This document shows positions 11,254 to 23,414 of a DNA stretch of 64,000 bases, piece after piece (position 1 is the stretch's first letter; every line of letters begins with the position of its first letter). The notes below the pieces were generated by a model. The model had not been told where the DNA came from. It made no database searches and was given only the letters and a program-made list of their open reading frames with translations. Location of the stretch: assembly GCF_000005505.3 (NCBI RefSeq), contig NC_016131.3, forward strand, positions 56,715,355 to 56,779,354, in the 5' to 3' direction. Origin of the DNA: Brachypodium distachyon. Taxonomy: Eukaryota; Streptophyta; Magnoliopsida; Poales; Poaceae. A program made the translations under genes and the position numbers.

Positions 11254-13258
11254 ATGGCCGCCAAGCTGCATGCATTCATCCTTGTGTACTCCGGCCTGTG
11301 CCTCATTCTCTTCCCTGTCCCAAACCTCATAGCTTTCTGCGCAGCTGAGGTGCGATCCTTCGTCTACTCCGGCTTCCAAGGAGCCGATATCACCCTTGAT
11401 GGCGTCGCCGTGGTCCGACCAGATGGGCTCCTTGAGCTCACCAGGATCGCCGATGTCAGAGGCTACGCGTTCCACCGGAACCCCTTGCATTTCCGCAGGT
11501 CGCCCAACGGCACGGTGCAGTCCTTCTCGGTCTCATTCGTGTTCGGTGTCCAATCTGACATCCACGTGAGCGCCGATGGCATGAGCTTCTTCATCGCCCC
11601 CGGCAAGAACTTCTCCAGTACATTCTTTGGTAGTTTCCTAGGCCTCTTCAACGACTCGACAAACAGCAGCCCCAACAATCACATCTTTGCGGTTGAGCTC
11701 GACACTTTCGGGAACGGGGAGTTCAAGGACATGGACAGCAATCATGTCGGCATCGACGTCAACAGCCTAATCTCCATACAAGCCCACACGGCTGGTTTCT
11801 ATGATGACATGACTGGTAATTTCACAAACTTAGCTCTAAATAGTGGGGAGCCGATGCAACTCTGGGTTGACTATGATGCACAGACCACACAAGTCATATC
11901 GACCTTGGCTCGCCTTGGTGCCGCCAAACCTCAGAGGCCACTATTTACAACCACCACCAACCTCTCTGATGTGCTCCAGGACCCATCTTATGTTGGCTTC
12001 TCAGGTTCGACTGGCCCACTTAGCTCACTATACTGCGTGCTTGGTTGGAGCTTTGGCATGGGCGGCCCTGCTCCACAAATTAATTTTACAAATTTGCCTA
12101 CACTGCTTCGTGGTCATAGGAAAGCTCAATCTAAAGTCTTGGAGATCATCCTTCTGATTGCCACAGCGATGTTCGTCACCATCATGGGAACTGTGATCAT
12201 CATTTTCATACAAAGGCGATTGAGGTATGCTGAACTACGGGAGGATTGGGAGATAGAGTGAGTTTGGACCACACCGGTTCTCGTACAAGGACTTGTACCA
12301 CGCTACGGAAGGATTCAAGAATCAAAATCTCCTAGGCGTAGGAGGGTTTGGGAAAGTGTACAAAGGAGTTCTCCCAACATCCAAAATGGAGGTAGCGGTA
12401 AAGAAAGTGTCACATGAGTCAAGTCAAGGTATGAAGGAGTTCATCACTGAGGTGGTTAGTATTAGCCGCCTTCGACACCGCTACCTTGTGCAATTACTTG
12501 GCTATTGCCGGCGTAAAGATGAGCTCATTCTGGTTTATGAGTATATGCCAAATGGTAGTCTTGATAAGTACCTGCATTGTGGAGAGGACAAGCCCACATT
12601 GGATTGGACCCAGAGGTTTGGGATCATAAAAGGGATCGCATGTGGCTTGTTGTATCTACACGAGAAATGGGAGAAAATTGTCATACACAGAGATATAAAA
12701 GCAAGCAATGTGCTCCTTGACAGTGAAATGAATGCACGGCTTGGTGATTTTGGCCTCGCAAAGTTGTATGATCATGGTACCGACTTACAGACCTCACATG
12801 TGGTTGGCACCATGGGTTACCTAGCCCCGGAGCTGCTACGCTCGGGCAAGGCTTCTCCTCTCACAGATGTGTTTGCCTTTGGCACATTCCTTCTTGAGGT
12901 AGCATGCGGACAAAGGCCCATCAAGCAAGACCCAGAGGATAATCTAATAATGCTAGTTGATTGGGTACTCGAGCATTGGCACAATGGGACACTCATGCAA
13001 ACCGTGGACACAAGGCTCCAAGGTAACTTTGACAAGGACAATGCCAGCATGGTGCTGAAGCTAGGGCTCATGTGCTTGGATCCGTTGCCCACCGTGAGGC
13101 CTAGCATGAAGCAAGTCACAGAGTACCTCGATGGAGAGACTGCACTACCGGAGCTAGAACCGACACATTTCAACAACTTCAACATGGCATCCATCCCGTC
13201 ATATCCAGACCTAACGACGAGCATCATCACATTCTCTGGCCTCTCAGAGGGGCGATGA
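11254..13258 (+). pseudogene. L-type lectin receptor kinase copy 2 (LecRK2), single 4-bp frameshift
   Basis: ATG at 11254 opens a signal peptide of about 30 residues, then a full legume-lectin domain ([50 protein letters not shown]). A transmembrane segment is encoded near 12140-12215. The frame stops at TGA 12259-12261, just where relatives read [11 protein letters not shown] tandem GAGT duplication at 12256-12263 causes this. Removing four bases restores a frame through to the stop at 13258. The downstream kinase is complete: [43 protein letters not shown], and the C-terminal SEGR (SGGR-like). Expected product is about 665 aa. The frame before the lesion alone would give a secreted or membrane-anchored lectin of 335 aa lacking a kinase. 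The duplication also creates a GTGAGT splice-donor-like string, so RNA evidence is needed before calling the copy fully dead. Confidence 0.88.
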
Positions 13259-13741
13259 TATGCTGATCATGTCATATATGTTTGTGGTGTCTTAACAATG
13301 TTTTGAATATTTAATCTCTCTCTTTTTGTGGACCATTATGAATATGTACTTACATACGAAAGAACAGTAATGTACATGTTTTATATGGACAGTTAATTAG
13401 TAGACTTGCTATGGATGGCGCATGCATGGAGTAAATAGCAATCGGGTGTAAGTGGTCAGATGTTACATATAGCCTGCTGTTGTTTTATTTTCGGTCTTTA
13501 AATCATTCGAATTTTATTATTTTGAGAGCAGATGATTCGAATTTGTGTAATTCAAGTATTTCCCATTCATCCCCTTATCTGGGCCCACTTACACACTGAC
13601 TGTTGTGGCCTGCAGACCAGCCAATGTTGCCATGAGTACAACAAGTACTTATCTGGGCCAAGCTTGAGTTAGGCCCATTAAAAGCCCATTTCGCCAAAAG
13701 AGAACCAGGCCGCCAGGCCAGGCTGAGCAGGCCACGTCTAG
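13259..13741. other. LecRK2 downstream region
   Basis: 3'-UTR and intergenic DNA with AT-rich stretches. No gene or RNA seen. It ends at the target duplication of the LINE. Confidence 0.5.
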
Positions 13742-13839
13742 ATAATTTCAATTCTTTTTTTTTCGACGGAAGGCACCTTGTGCCCAGCTTTATAGATAAA
13801 GCCACAACAGCCGAACAGAGTTATGCTGGAGAAGCCAGC

Positions 13840-16800
13840 TTACAATAAAAGTACACAGTCCACACAAGGGACACTTGGGGGGCTTGAGATTGATGTAGAG
13901 ACGTCTAAACTCCGACGCCGCGGACATGTACGCCTAGGAAATCTTGGGCCGCACCAACTGGGACCACAGCTGCAACAGAAAAGCCGTTTTGAAAATGCAG
14001 TTAGACGGATTAGAAGGAAACTGGTGTTCAATAGTATATTTGTTCATAATCCCCCAAATAGCCCAACACTGCGCCGCAAACGCATCCCAACCAATTTTCC
14101 GAGAAATCCCAGACAACCCTTGCACCCTAGCAAGGAACTCCGCAAAGTTCGCGGGGACCCAATCATAGTTCAAAATCTCCCGAACACATACCCACATGAG
14201 TTGAGCGAGGACGCACTCGAAGAAGATATGATCAGCAGTCTCCGGCAAGCCACAGATCACGCATAAACCATCGGAGGGGCCATGGCGGTGATGGATATTT
14301 GAGTTGGAAGGAAGCCGGCCCCGAGACAGCTGCCACAAAAAGACCTTGATCTTGAGAGGGACTTTCATACCCCAAATGTACTCGAGAAAACAAACGGAGG
14401 GACCCGCCATCAACAGGTTGTACAGTGAAGAAGTGGAGAACTCCTCCGAGCTCTCCAACCTCCATCTGATTTGGTCTGGGTCATGAGATAGGGAGAGGCC
14501 GCTCAAGGCAGCCTCTAACTTCTCCCACTGAGGGATATCGAGGGGGCCCAAAGAGCGGCGAAATAGGAGAGCACGGTCGTCCCAGGCGTCTTTGATGGAC
14601 ACCTCCACGTCCCTCGCAATGCTGAAAAGCTTGGGAAACTGAACACGCAGCGAGTCAGCGCCCAACCAGCGATCCTGCCAGAACCGAACCTGAGAGCCAT
14701 CCCCCGCCAAGAACACCGCACCCAAAGACAGAAGGGTTTTTGTTTTCTGGAAGGTCCGCCAGAACCGAGACCCACCTCTGAAACTAGCCAAAAAGTTATG
14801 CTCATTCAAGTACTTCGCACAAATAATCTTAAGCCAAAGGCCTCAGTCATCACCACAGAAAATCTTCCACACCCACTTGGCCATAAGAGCAAGATTGAGC
14901 ATACGGGAGTTGGACACACCCAAACCACCCATTTAGGTTTACAGACCTCCTCCCACTTGACCATATGGTACTTCTTTTTGCCGTCCGGCCAATCCCAGAA
15001 GAACCGCGCTCGCACCGAATCCATCGAAGCGTGCACCCCGTCCGGCAAGAGGAACAGACCCATCGCGTATAGAGGAAGGCTAGAGAGGCATGCGTTGGTA
15101 AGAACCAACTTGCCACCCGAGGAAAGGAACTTCCCCTTCCAAGGTTCCACCCTGTTAGCCACCTTGGTGGTCAGGGTCTTCCAATCTGCAATGGTAATCG
15201 TCTTGTCACTGATCGGGAGACCAAGGTACGTGAAGAGGAACCCACCCAGCTTGCAGTTAAGAGCCCTAGCAATGTTATTAGCAACGTCCAAGCTTGTACC
15301 CATGACAATCACCTCGCACTTGTCAAAGTTAATCTTCATTCCAGACATGGCCTCGAAACAAAGGAGCAAAAACTTCTGGTTCGCCAGCTGGGTCACATCG
15401 GGTTGAATCATAATCATCGTGTCATCCGCGTACTGCAGGTGCATAATACCCCCTGGGATTAGGCTGGGCACCACACCCCCGAAATGGCCAGCAGCATTAG
15501 CGGCGTCAAGCATGGCAGCAAGCGCGTCAACCACGAAGTTAAAGAGCAGAGGGGAGATGGGGTCACCCTGCCGCACTCCCCGAGCGTTATGGAAGAACGG
15601 ACCAACCTCCCCGTTGATGCATATAGCAGTTTGGCCCCTCGAGACCAACTACATAATCTTGTGGATCCAACCGGATTCCAAGCCTTTCCGGATTAGCACT
15701 TCCCGGAGGAAATCCCAATTAACGCGATCATAGGCTTTTTCAAAGTCGAGTTTAAGAAGCACCCCTTGTGCCTTTGACACTTTCATCTCGTGCACAATCT
15801 TGTGAAGAGAGAGAACACCATCGAGGATGTTTCTACCGCGAATGAAGGCCATCTGATTCAGATGGATGATCCTGTGAGCCACCGGCGAGAGTCTAGTCGC
15901 GAAGGCTTTGGACACAAATTTAAAGATGACATAAATAAGCGCGATGGGCCTGAATTGCCTAATGGACTCAGCCCCCATGACTTTAGGGATCAAGGAAAGA
16001 ATGCCAAAGTTCAGGCGAGAAATATCAACTCTTCCCAACAAGAAATCATTAGTGATATCAAAAAACAGGGACTTAATAAGAGGCCAAAACTTCTTGAAAA
16101 AACCAACAGGGAAACCGTCCGGCCCCTGCGCCGTATCCGACTTCATATCAGCCAGAACCGCCTCCAATTCCTCCAACGAGAAGGTCCGGGATAAGGCCTA
16201 GTTATCTGCATCCGAAGCCTGGCGCCCCGTCGGCTAGGTATTACGACGAAGCGAGGCCGTCTTCGGCTCAGCCTTGCCCAACAGGTTGATATAAAACTCG
16301 TAAATGTGAGCCTGCAGCGCTTTGGGATCCGAAATCAGACCCCTGTCCGAAACCAACCTAACGATCGCACACTTACGCTTACGACCATTAGCAATAGCGT
16401 GAAAATAAGCCGTGTTCGCATCACCCTTGGCCACCTAGTTGACCCTACCACGCTGTCGCCAGTGGTCCTCCTCCAGGCGATAAACCTCCACCAATTGGTC
16501 CTCCAGCATATACCGAAAGGCCCAGCCACTGTCATCCAGCCCCGACTAGTCGGCAATGAGGTCTAGGGGTTTGATTTGAAAGATTAAGGCCTCTTTACGC
16601 TCCTTAAAGTTATGGTGCTGGTTAAGAGCCCAGCCCCTAAAATACTGACGGGCCCCTCTGCTAACGATTTGCCAACGATCAACGGAGTCGCAGAATCTCG
16701 CCTTACCCAGAGGCCGCAGTCACTTAGTCTGCACCAACTCGCAGAAGTGCGGCAGCTGCAACCAGAATGTCTCGAAGAAGAAACGTTTGGGCGGCTGGAC

Positions 16801-17500
16801 TCCCCTGAATCCAGCAGCATCGGAGTGTGGTCCGAGCCAATATGCGTTTCATCCACCAGCAAACAGAGCGGGTGCCACACCTCCCACTCCGTAGAAATGA
16901 AGACCCGATCCAGCATGGAGCGGACCGGATTCAACTGCTTATTCGTCCAAGTGAACCTAGCCCCGATTCTGGGCAGCTCTCTCAAAGCTAAGGACGCGAT
17001 GCAGTCATTGAAGGCGTTAATTCTAGGCCAGTTGATATTAGCGTTGTTCTTATCAGACGCGTGGCGAATGAGATTGAAATCCCCGCCAACACCATCGGGA
17101 AGGGGCACGAGAGAACAACCTCTTGGAGTTCCTCCAGAAACTCGGAAGTGAGGCTATGATCGACCGGACCATACACCACCATGACCGCCCATTTACAATT
17201 GGAACTTCTATGAAGGAGACGAGCGGAAAGGCAAAAGCGACCCCTATCAACTTGGCCAAGCTCAAAGACGTCCTCCTTAACCCCAAGAAGACAGCCACCA
17301 GAGTGACCGACCGCCGGGAGCCACGCCCACTGGAAACAACCGCCAACATCTAAAGATCGAAGCTCCGCATCCGAAAAATCCTGCTTAATGGTGTCCTGCA
17401 ACCCCATGATATCTATTCTTTCCTTACGCAGGTACTCCCTCAGCAGGGAACGGCGCCCCACGCAGCCGAACCCCCTGATGTTCCAGAAGAGGGCTTTCAT
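13840..17500 (-). pseudogene. LINE ORF2: endonuclease and reverse transcriptase, degenerate
   Basis: The start at 17500 reads MKALFWNIRGFG, the classic APE-type endonuclease opening. The frame then passes LQDTIKQDF and VVYGPVD. A shift near 17095 moves GDFNLIRHASDKNN and the GSDHTPMLL motif to a second frame. After further stops at about 16200-16750 the reverse transcriptase follows: GPDGFPVGFFKKFW, FRPIALIYVIFK, LKLDFEKAYDRVNW, RQGDPISPLLF and the catalytic YADD (15648-14806 segment). The C-terminal zf-RVT region lies at 14809-13934, with CVICGLPETADHIFFEC. The protein would nick DNA and copy LINE RNA at the nick. At least five disabling changes make it inactive. Confidence 0.88.
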
Positions 17501-19676
17501 CGGGAACGCAGGCGAACGCCTTGACCCTTACGGGGGCGAACGGCCACAGCACCCGGAATCTTCTTCTTCAACTTCGCTTCGGGCTGCAGTAGGGGTATAT
17601 CACTAGACGGCGAGGAAGAGGTTGGGTCAACGTTGGAGTCTGGAACGGTAGGCGGGGCAAGCTTCGTAGCTGCCTCAGCCAGCGCCGCTTGCGCCGCCTC
17701 CTTAGACCTAATCGTCGAGATGTGAGCAGACGGAGGGCCCAACGCAAAATCAAAAACCACACAACTGTCTGTTGAAACCTTAAGAAGATGAGAATCTGAC
17801 AGTGTGTTTAAGAGTTGGAACTTACCCGGGAACTCGAGATTTTTCTCAGCTTGAAGTTTCACCGCGCGTTGGAGCACCGGGATGGCCGCAGCTGCGCCAG
17901 TACGGGCGCTCTTGCGGGTCGCCGCAACCGGAGTGGTGGTGGAGCGTTTGGCCCTGCGGACTGGCGCCGACAAGCGAAGTTAATCATGGAGGAGATCGGC
18001 AGGGCGAGGAGGAGACGCCACCGGGACCACCGACGGAGCCGCCAGACCTGTCACCGGAGACCCACGCGGCTCATCGACGTCCCATTCCAGCGGGGCAACC
18101 CACCCCAAGTCCGTCCTGGACAAAGCTGAGAGCTTCAGCGTCTTGAAAGGCGACACCTCAGCCGAGAGAAGCGGGGCCAGTTCATCATCCGACACTTCCA
18201 CCACCGTGGCCGCAAGAGGGACCTCCACCGGCGGCGCCAGCAGGGGAGTCTGGTGGAGGATCCGGAGGGCCGGGAAGATGTCCCCACTGCCCCGCAGGTT
18301 CGGCCGTATTGGTCCCGCCTCAGCGCCGGGGGAGCACTGAGCGAACCGCGAGCCTGCTGACCCGCGACACCAGTCTTAGGGGCGGGGGGGGGGGGGACGT
18401 TTTGCTAGCCGCCGTATCCTTGCGCTCTTTGTCATGCTTACCCAGGCGCTCCCACTCCTCTTCATCAATCGTAGGATCAGCGAAGTCATCCCCATGACTC
18501 TCATCAGAGTGAGGAACCGGAGGGGCTTTGGGGGCAGAAGCAGGGAGCTCCGGATCGATCTTGATCTTATATCCGATCTTGTGCACGAAGATCTCCACCG
18601 AGCCACGAAGCTTGTTGGGGTTGCGACAAAGGAATTTCATGCGCATTGGGCCTTTGCACGAATGGGACGCCGCGTCAACCTCAACCGAGCGACCCAGCAT
18701 TTGGAAGGTGACCGGGAGGATGTCGGGGTCCCTAATCTTTCTCGGGATGCCAGAAAGCTTGAGCCACACCTCCGCTAGCACCGAGCTAGCTTCAGGATCC
18801 ACTTCTTCCTCCTTAATGGAAACCAAGATTTGATTAAGAGGTAGAATCAGGCGCCCGCTCTTAGAAGCAAACCTGAGACTTTCCTTGGACGGGAAGACCA
18901 CCGCAAACTCAAACAGAGAGAGTTGCTTCACCTGCCAGTGCCAGTTCTCGTCAAACACGTTCTTGAGCTCATCTTTGAGCAGCTGGGAAGAGATCTGGGA
19001 GGTTTGGACCGACACCAGGGCCGAATTGGAAGCCTTGTCATCCTCCCTTGAGGTAGCCAGATCCAGCTGGTAGAAGCCTTGCCCCGGGATCCCATATCCC
19101 CAAGAGCACCAGCTCAGCCTTTTTGCCTTTGGTAGGGCACATTGCAGCAGCGTGACCCTCCTTCTTGCACAAGATGCAGCTAGCCGGGAAAGGGCAAGCA
19201 GCTTGGAAGTGGCCCGTCTTCCCACAGTTGAAGCAAGTGGCCGCGGACGTCTCCCACGAGGCGTCCGCTCCCTTGGCCAGAAGAGGAGGGCGGGAAGCCG
19301 CCTGCTTCTGCTTGGGTTGGCGAGACACCGCCGGAGAAGAGCGGTTGTTGCCCCCCGGCTGAAACCGACCTTTCTGAGGATGAGCCTGGCAAGATTCCCG
19401 CTCCCTAGTGGAGGACTCAGCCTTACGTCGCTCTTGCTCCACCCACCAAGGAGGTGGTGAACCCCAACGCTCCCGCTCCCTCTTGCTGCGGTCTTCCTTC
19501 TCACGTTTTAGATGCCTGCGGAGCTCCTCCTCCCGACGGAGAGCGTCGCCCTCCATCTCGTCGAAGCCTCGCTTCTTGTTGCCCTTGTTGTAGTAGCCCG
19601 ACCACGCTGACGTAGATCTGAGGGGGAAGGAGGAAACCCTAGAAACGTGGACGGAGCGCCCTTCAGAACCCAACAA
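17497..19676 (-). pseudogene. LINE ORF1 (gag-like, zinc knuckle), frameshifted
   Basis: Minus strand from 19676. The N-terminal part is basic and Arg/Glu-rich, then a CCHC zinc knuckle (CFNCGKTGHFQAAC) followed by a second Cys cluster (CILCKKEGHAAAMC). After a shift near 19100 the frame continues with a DUF4283-like region (FVHKIGYKIKI, WLKLSGIPRKIRD) to about 18320. A further frame segment (17973-17497) closes with a basic tail RPRKGQGVRLRSR. The product would bind RNA in the ribonucleoprotein particle. Its TGA stop (17499-17497) overlaps the ORF2 ATG (17500-17498) as ATGA. Confidence 0.8.
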
Positions 19677-20576
19677 CAGTTAAATAGGGGAGCCCCCGAC
19701 CAGGAAGAGGCCAAAGAGTCTCACCCACCCGAAACCACTAGGCCCTCCATCGGCCCAAGACAGGGCGGAACAGAGAAAAGCACCCGAGGCCCACCAGGGA
19801 GCTGGGCCATCCTCTACCTAGAGGTAGGCAGGCTCGAGGACGAACCTACCTGGGCCGAGGGAGGACCGGGCCGCAAATCGACGAGCAGCTGGCCCACCAG
19901 GAGCTGCTTCGGAAACCCTAGCACGGGAGGGGGGGGGGGGTCCTCCGTCGGGCCTAGCTCCGCCGCCACCGCCCCCGGTGGCCGCGGGGAACCGGCAACG
20001 CACCCACCCTCCGCCACAGCCGGGGAGCAAGGCGACCGCACCGCCAGCAGGGGGCTCCAGCCAGGAGCCAGGATGTCGGCATCCCGCGCCACCGCGAAGC
20101 AAGAGCGCTTCCCCCCCTCCCCCCCCCCCCCCCCCCCCAAGGAGCGAAGGCTGATCTCTTGAGGCGGCGGGGAAGCCGAGCAGCCCCCAGGGAGCCCCCC
20201 AAGACTCTAGCCCGGTCGATGAACTTATCGAGGGAAAGCAACGACGGACACAGGGGTGAGCTGTGCCCGGACGAACCCAGCGCCACCGCCGGGGGGTCGT
20301 CGCCCAACACGTCATCGTCGAGGTCCGCCAAAGCCCAAAACCGCCCACCAAAGGAAGCAACAGACGACGGAGGAAGAGGGGCCGGGGAATGAGAACTCAC
20401 CGGAGATGGAATTGACGGCCGAGCGGCGGCGGCAGAGGCGCCCCTTGCGCCCGCCCCAGAATCGCCCGTAGGGTCGCCAGAGCCCGTGAGAGCCGAACCG
20501 GTCATTTTTCCCCCCTCGTCAGGCCACCTCATCAATTTCAATTCTTCCTCGCGAAAAAATAATAATTTCAATTCTT

Positions 20577-21210
20577 ACCCTGAATAACGAAAAATAATCC
20601 GCCAGGCCGGGCTGAATAGGCCAACGGGGGATGTAGGAAGATGTGCGTGTGGTGTCATCCGCTAGATGAGTAGATGGCGAGGTACTGTGTGTGGGCTCTG
20701 GTTGATATATGAGGAGCTTGTGGAGCACCTGACGGCTCGATGATCATAGCACTGGTAATGCAAAACAATGGCTATTTTACCGGTCTCACTGACGCTGTTA
20801 ATTAACCATTAATTGGGCGGCAACGGCATGAAGGATTCACAATTTATCAAGCCATTTTTCAGAGCCCTTTGTCAATTTATGGCTTTGTCAGCGAATTATT
20901 CTTGAACAACTGAAAGTGGTGTAGACATCTTCTAGGAAACGCCGGACACACATTTTGTACCAATGGCTATTGAGTAGTAGTAAATAATGAAGGTCTGTTC
21001 TTCCTTAAAAAAGAAGATTGTTCCAATTTTTTGTAAAAAAGAAGATAATTTCGAATTGCACATCACAAATACACACGTACACTTTGTTCTTCAACAAATC
21101 TCAAATTCTCTGTGCTAGGATTTGATGGATCCGGCCATATGGATGTTCCATCTTGGACCTAGCTAACATCCTCCGAGAGGTCATTCATGCATACACCCAC
21201 GCATCATCGA
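20577..21210. other. intergenic between the LINE and LecRK3
   Basis: No coding frame with domain support. It should contain the 3'-UTR of LecRK3, which is transcribed leftward. Confidence 0.5.
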
Positions 21211-23310
21211 TCATCTACCTCCAGAGAGATCAACTGATATCGTGCCGAAGCTCGTCGACGGCGGTGGAGATGACGCGACGCTGGGTTCCGACCCTGGTCT
21301 GTTCACCATAATCTGCTCCAAGGTCCCCTCAGGGAACGGCGCGTTACCGTCGAGGTACTGCATGACCTGCCGCATGCTCGGCCTCCCGCAGGGCAGCTGG
21401 TGGGAGCACAGGAGCCCCAGCTTCAACGACAGGCAGGCCTCATCGACGTCATAACCCCCCATAAGCCTCTGGTCCACCATGTTAGCCAGGGACCCGTCAC
21501 GCCAGTGCTGGAGGACCCAGTCAACGAGCAAGATCGGGGAGTCCTGGTCGACTCCTTCCTTCTGCTCGATCGGCCTCCGGCCGCAGGTGACCTCGAGGAG
21601 GAAGACGCCAAAGGCGAAGACGTCGGTGAGCGTGGATGCCCTGCCCATGCGTGCTAGCTCCGGGGCGATGTACCCCATGGTGCCGACCACGTGGGTTGTC
21701 TGTGGGTCGGTGCCATGGTCGTAGAGTCTAGCGAGCCCGAAGTCGCCGAGCCGGCCATTCATCTCGGCGTCGAGAAGCACGTTGCTGGCCTTGATGTCAC
21801 GATGGATCACCACCTGCTCCCAGTCCTCGTGCAGGTAAAGTAACCCGGAGGCCACACCCTTGATGATCCTGAACCTCTGTACCCAATCTAAAGTTAAACT
21901 CGCCATCCGATTTGTACCGCTAATAGGTCTACTGCCATTGGGTGCAGGGCTGTTGTTGTAGTGAAGGTACTTATCGAGGCTGCCATTGGGCATGTGGTCG
22001 TAGACAAGCAGGAGCTCACCTTTCCGGCGGCAGTAGCCCAACAGCTGCACGACGTTCTTGTGCCTTAGCCGGCCCATGCTGACCACCTCGGCGATGAACT
22101 CACGCATGCCCTGCCGGGACTCGTGGGACACCTTCTTCACCGCTACCGGCGACTTGGATTTCTTTAGCACCCCCTTGTAGACCCTGCCGAAGCCTCCAAT
22201 GCCTAGGAGGTGCTTGTCCTTGAACCCCTCGGTGGCCTTGAATAGGTCCTTGTACGAGAACCGGTGCGGCCCGAACTCCACCTCCCAGTCCTCCCTTAGC
22301 TCCGCGTACTGGAGCTGCCGTCTCCGGAGAAGAACCGCCGTGGCCACGGCAGCAAACACGAAGACTCCACTAGCTATGGGTAACACGATCACCAACAGCT
22401 TGGATTGAGGCTCTGGGCCGAGACGTGGCAACTTGGGCAGCTTGGAGACATCAATGACCGGAGCTGGCTGGTCCATGCCAAAGCTCCATCCAAGCACGTA
22501 ATGGTGCGAGTCGAGGATGCCGGTGGACGAAGAGAACCCCACGTAGGATTTATCCTCGATTACCTTAGACAGGTCGTAGGTTGTCTTCAGTAATGGCTTC
22601 CTGGGCCTCGCCATGCCAACAGGAGCCAAAGTCACCGTGATGAGCTTGCTCTTGCCGTTGTAGTCCACCCAGGCCTGCATGGCGTTGAAGGAGGACAACG
22701 TGAGGTTGCTGAAGCTGCCGTTGCGGTCGTCGTAGTAACCCGCGGCGGCGGCCTTGATGGAGATGAGGCCGTTCACGTCTATGCCGACGTGGTTGTCATT
22801 CATGTCCAGCATGTCGTTGCTCTGCACCGTGTCGAGCTCCACGGCGAAGATGTGGTTCGTGGCGTTGCCATTGTTCTTCTTGCTGAAGAGGCCCAGGAAC
22901 TGGTTGGAGAAGGCGGAGGTGAGGTTGTTCGTCGGGGAGACGAAGAAGGTCAGCCCGTGGGCGCTCACGGCAGGGGCGATTGACCGGATCGCAAACACGA
23001 AGGACGCAGAGAAGGAGCTCACCGAGGCATTGGCGATGCCGGTGGTGGGTTTGTGGAATTGTAGAGGGGTAGGGTGGAAGGCGTGGCCTTTGAGCTGGAC
23101 CGTGCCGTTGGTCAGCTGGAGGAGACCGTTGGGCTCCACGGAGGCGAGCCCATCGACGATGATGCCGGTGCCGGAGAAACCGGAGTAGATGAATGTTTGG
23201 CCATCGGCGGCGCCGGCGGCGAAGGAGTACTTGTGGTTGAGAGTGAGGAAGAGGAGTACTGTATTTGCCAAGGGTATGACGAGACGGTGTTTGATGCTAG
23301 CCATGGCCAA
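21211..23310 (-). CDS. L-type lectin receptor-like Ser/Thr kinase (LecRK3), intact
   Basis: Single-exon gene of 699 codons starting at 23310; a second Met two codons later is an equally good start. A signal peptide covers about residues 1-32. The legume-lectin domain is about 38-285 ([39 protein letters not shown]). The transmembrane segment is about 304-328. The kinase runs from about 360 to 650 with glycine loop GIGGFG (370-375), Lys392, HRD 503-505, DFG 523-525 and APE 549-551, all key residues present. A loop at about 452-472 before the DW motif is longer than in LecRK2. The C-terminus ends SGGR. Length and order match typical L-type LecRKs, plasma-membrane receptors with known roles in pathogen response and development; the ligand here is unknown. 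It lies opposite in orientation to LecRK1, 2 and 4, and is the only unbroken member in the window. LecRK4 is its closest relative here. Confidence 0.96.
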   Translation of the reverse strand: MAMASIKHRLVIPLANTVLLFLTLNHKYSFAAGAADGQTFIYSGFSGTGIIVDGLASVEPNGLLQLTNGTVQLKGHAFHPTPLQFHKPTTGIANASVSSFSASFVFAIRSIAPAVSAHGLTFFVSPTNNLTSAFSNQFLGLFSKKNNGNATNHIFAVELDTVQSNDMLDMNDNHVGIDVNGLISIKAAAAGYYDDRNGSFSNLTLSSFNAMQAWVDYNGKSKLITVTLAPVGMARPRKPLLKTTYDLSKVIEDKSYVGFSSSTGILDSHHYVLGWSFGMDQPAPVIDVSKLPKLPRLGPEPQSKLLVIVLPIASGVFVFAAVATAVLLRRRQLQYAELREDWEVEFGPHRFSYKDLFKATEGFKDKHLLGIGGFGRVYKGVLKKSKSPVAVKKVSHESRQGMREFIAEVVSMGRLRHKNVVQLLGYCRRKGELLLVYDHMPNGSLDKYLHYNNSPAPNGSRPISGTNRMASLTLDWVQRFRIIKGVASGLLYLHEDWEQVVIHRDIKASNVLLDAEMNGRLGDFGLARLYDHGTDPQTTHVVGTMGYIAPELARMGRASTLTDVFAFGVFLLEVTCGRRPIEQKEGVDQDSPILLVDWVLQHWRDGSLANMVDQRLMGGYDVDEACLSLKLGLLCSHQLPCGRPSMRQVMQYLDGNAPFPEGTLEQIMVNRPGSEPSVASSPPPSTSFGTISVDLSGGR

Positions 23311-23403
23311 TGATCATGAATTAATGAACTGGTTGACGTGTTGGAATTGAAGAAGATGCATGAGAGGACAGAAATATTGTAGGGAAGGGAATTCCGGAGT
23401 GAA

Positions 23404-23414
23404 GTATATATTTA
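23404..23414 (-). promoter_or_regulatory. TATA box of LecRK3
   Basis: Minus-strand TAAATATATAC lies about 95 bp before the LecRK3 ATG. Position and composition fit a plant core promoter. Confidence 0.5.

Larger units (their letters stand above)
13742..20576 (-). mobile_element. LINE retrotransposon, near full length, with 15-bp target duplication
   Basis: The element occupies 13757-20561 and is flanked by ATAATTTCAATTCTT at 13742-13756 and 20562-20576. A T-run at about 13755-13763 is the poly(A) tail read on the minus strand, so the element runs right to left. It carries ORF1 (zinc knuckle) and ORF2 (endonuclease, reverse transcriptase, C-terminal zf-RVT), each with several stops and shifts. 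Target duplication, tail and gene order fit target-primed reverse transcription. At the 5' junction a near copy of the target word (CAATTTCAATTCTT, 20533-20546) is repeated. Poly-C and poly-G runs lie near 18380-18400 and 20115-20140. Confidence 0.93.

Noticed and set aside
13823..16201. Plus-strand frames across the LINE
   Set aside because: Shadows of the minus-strand reverse transcriptase, which has clear motifs.
19647..20570. Long frames on both strands at the LINE 5' end
   Set aside because: Poly-C/poly-G and GC-rich UTR sequence keeps all frames open; no recognisable protein.
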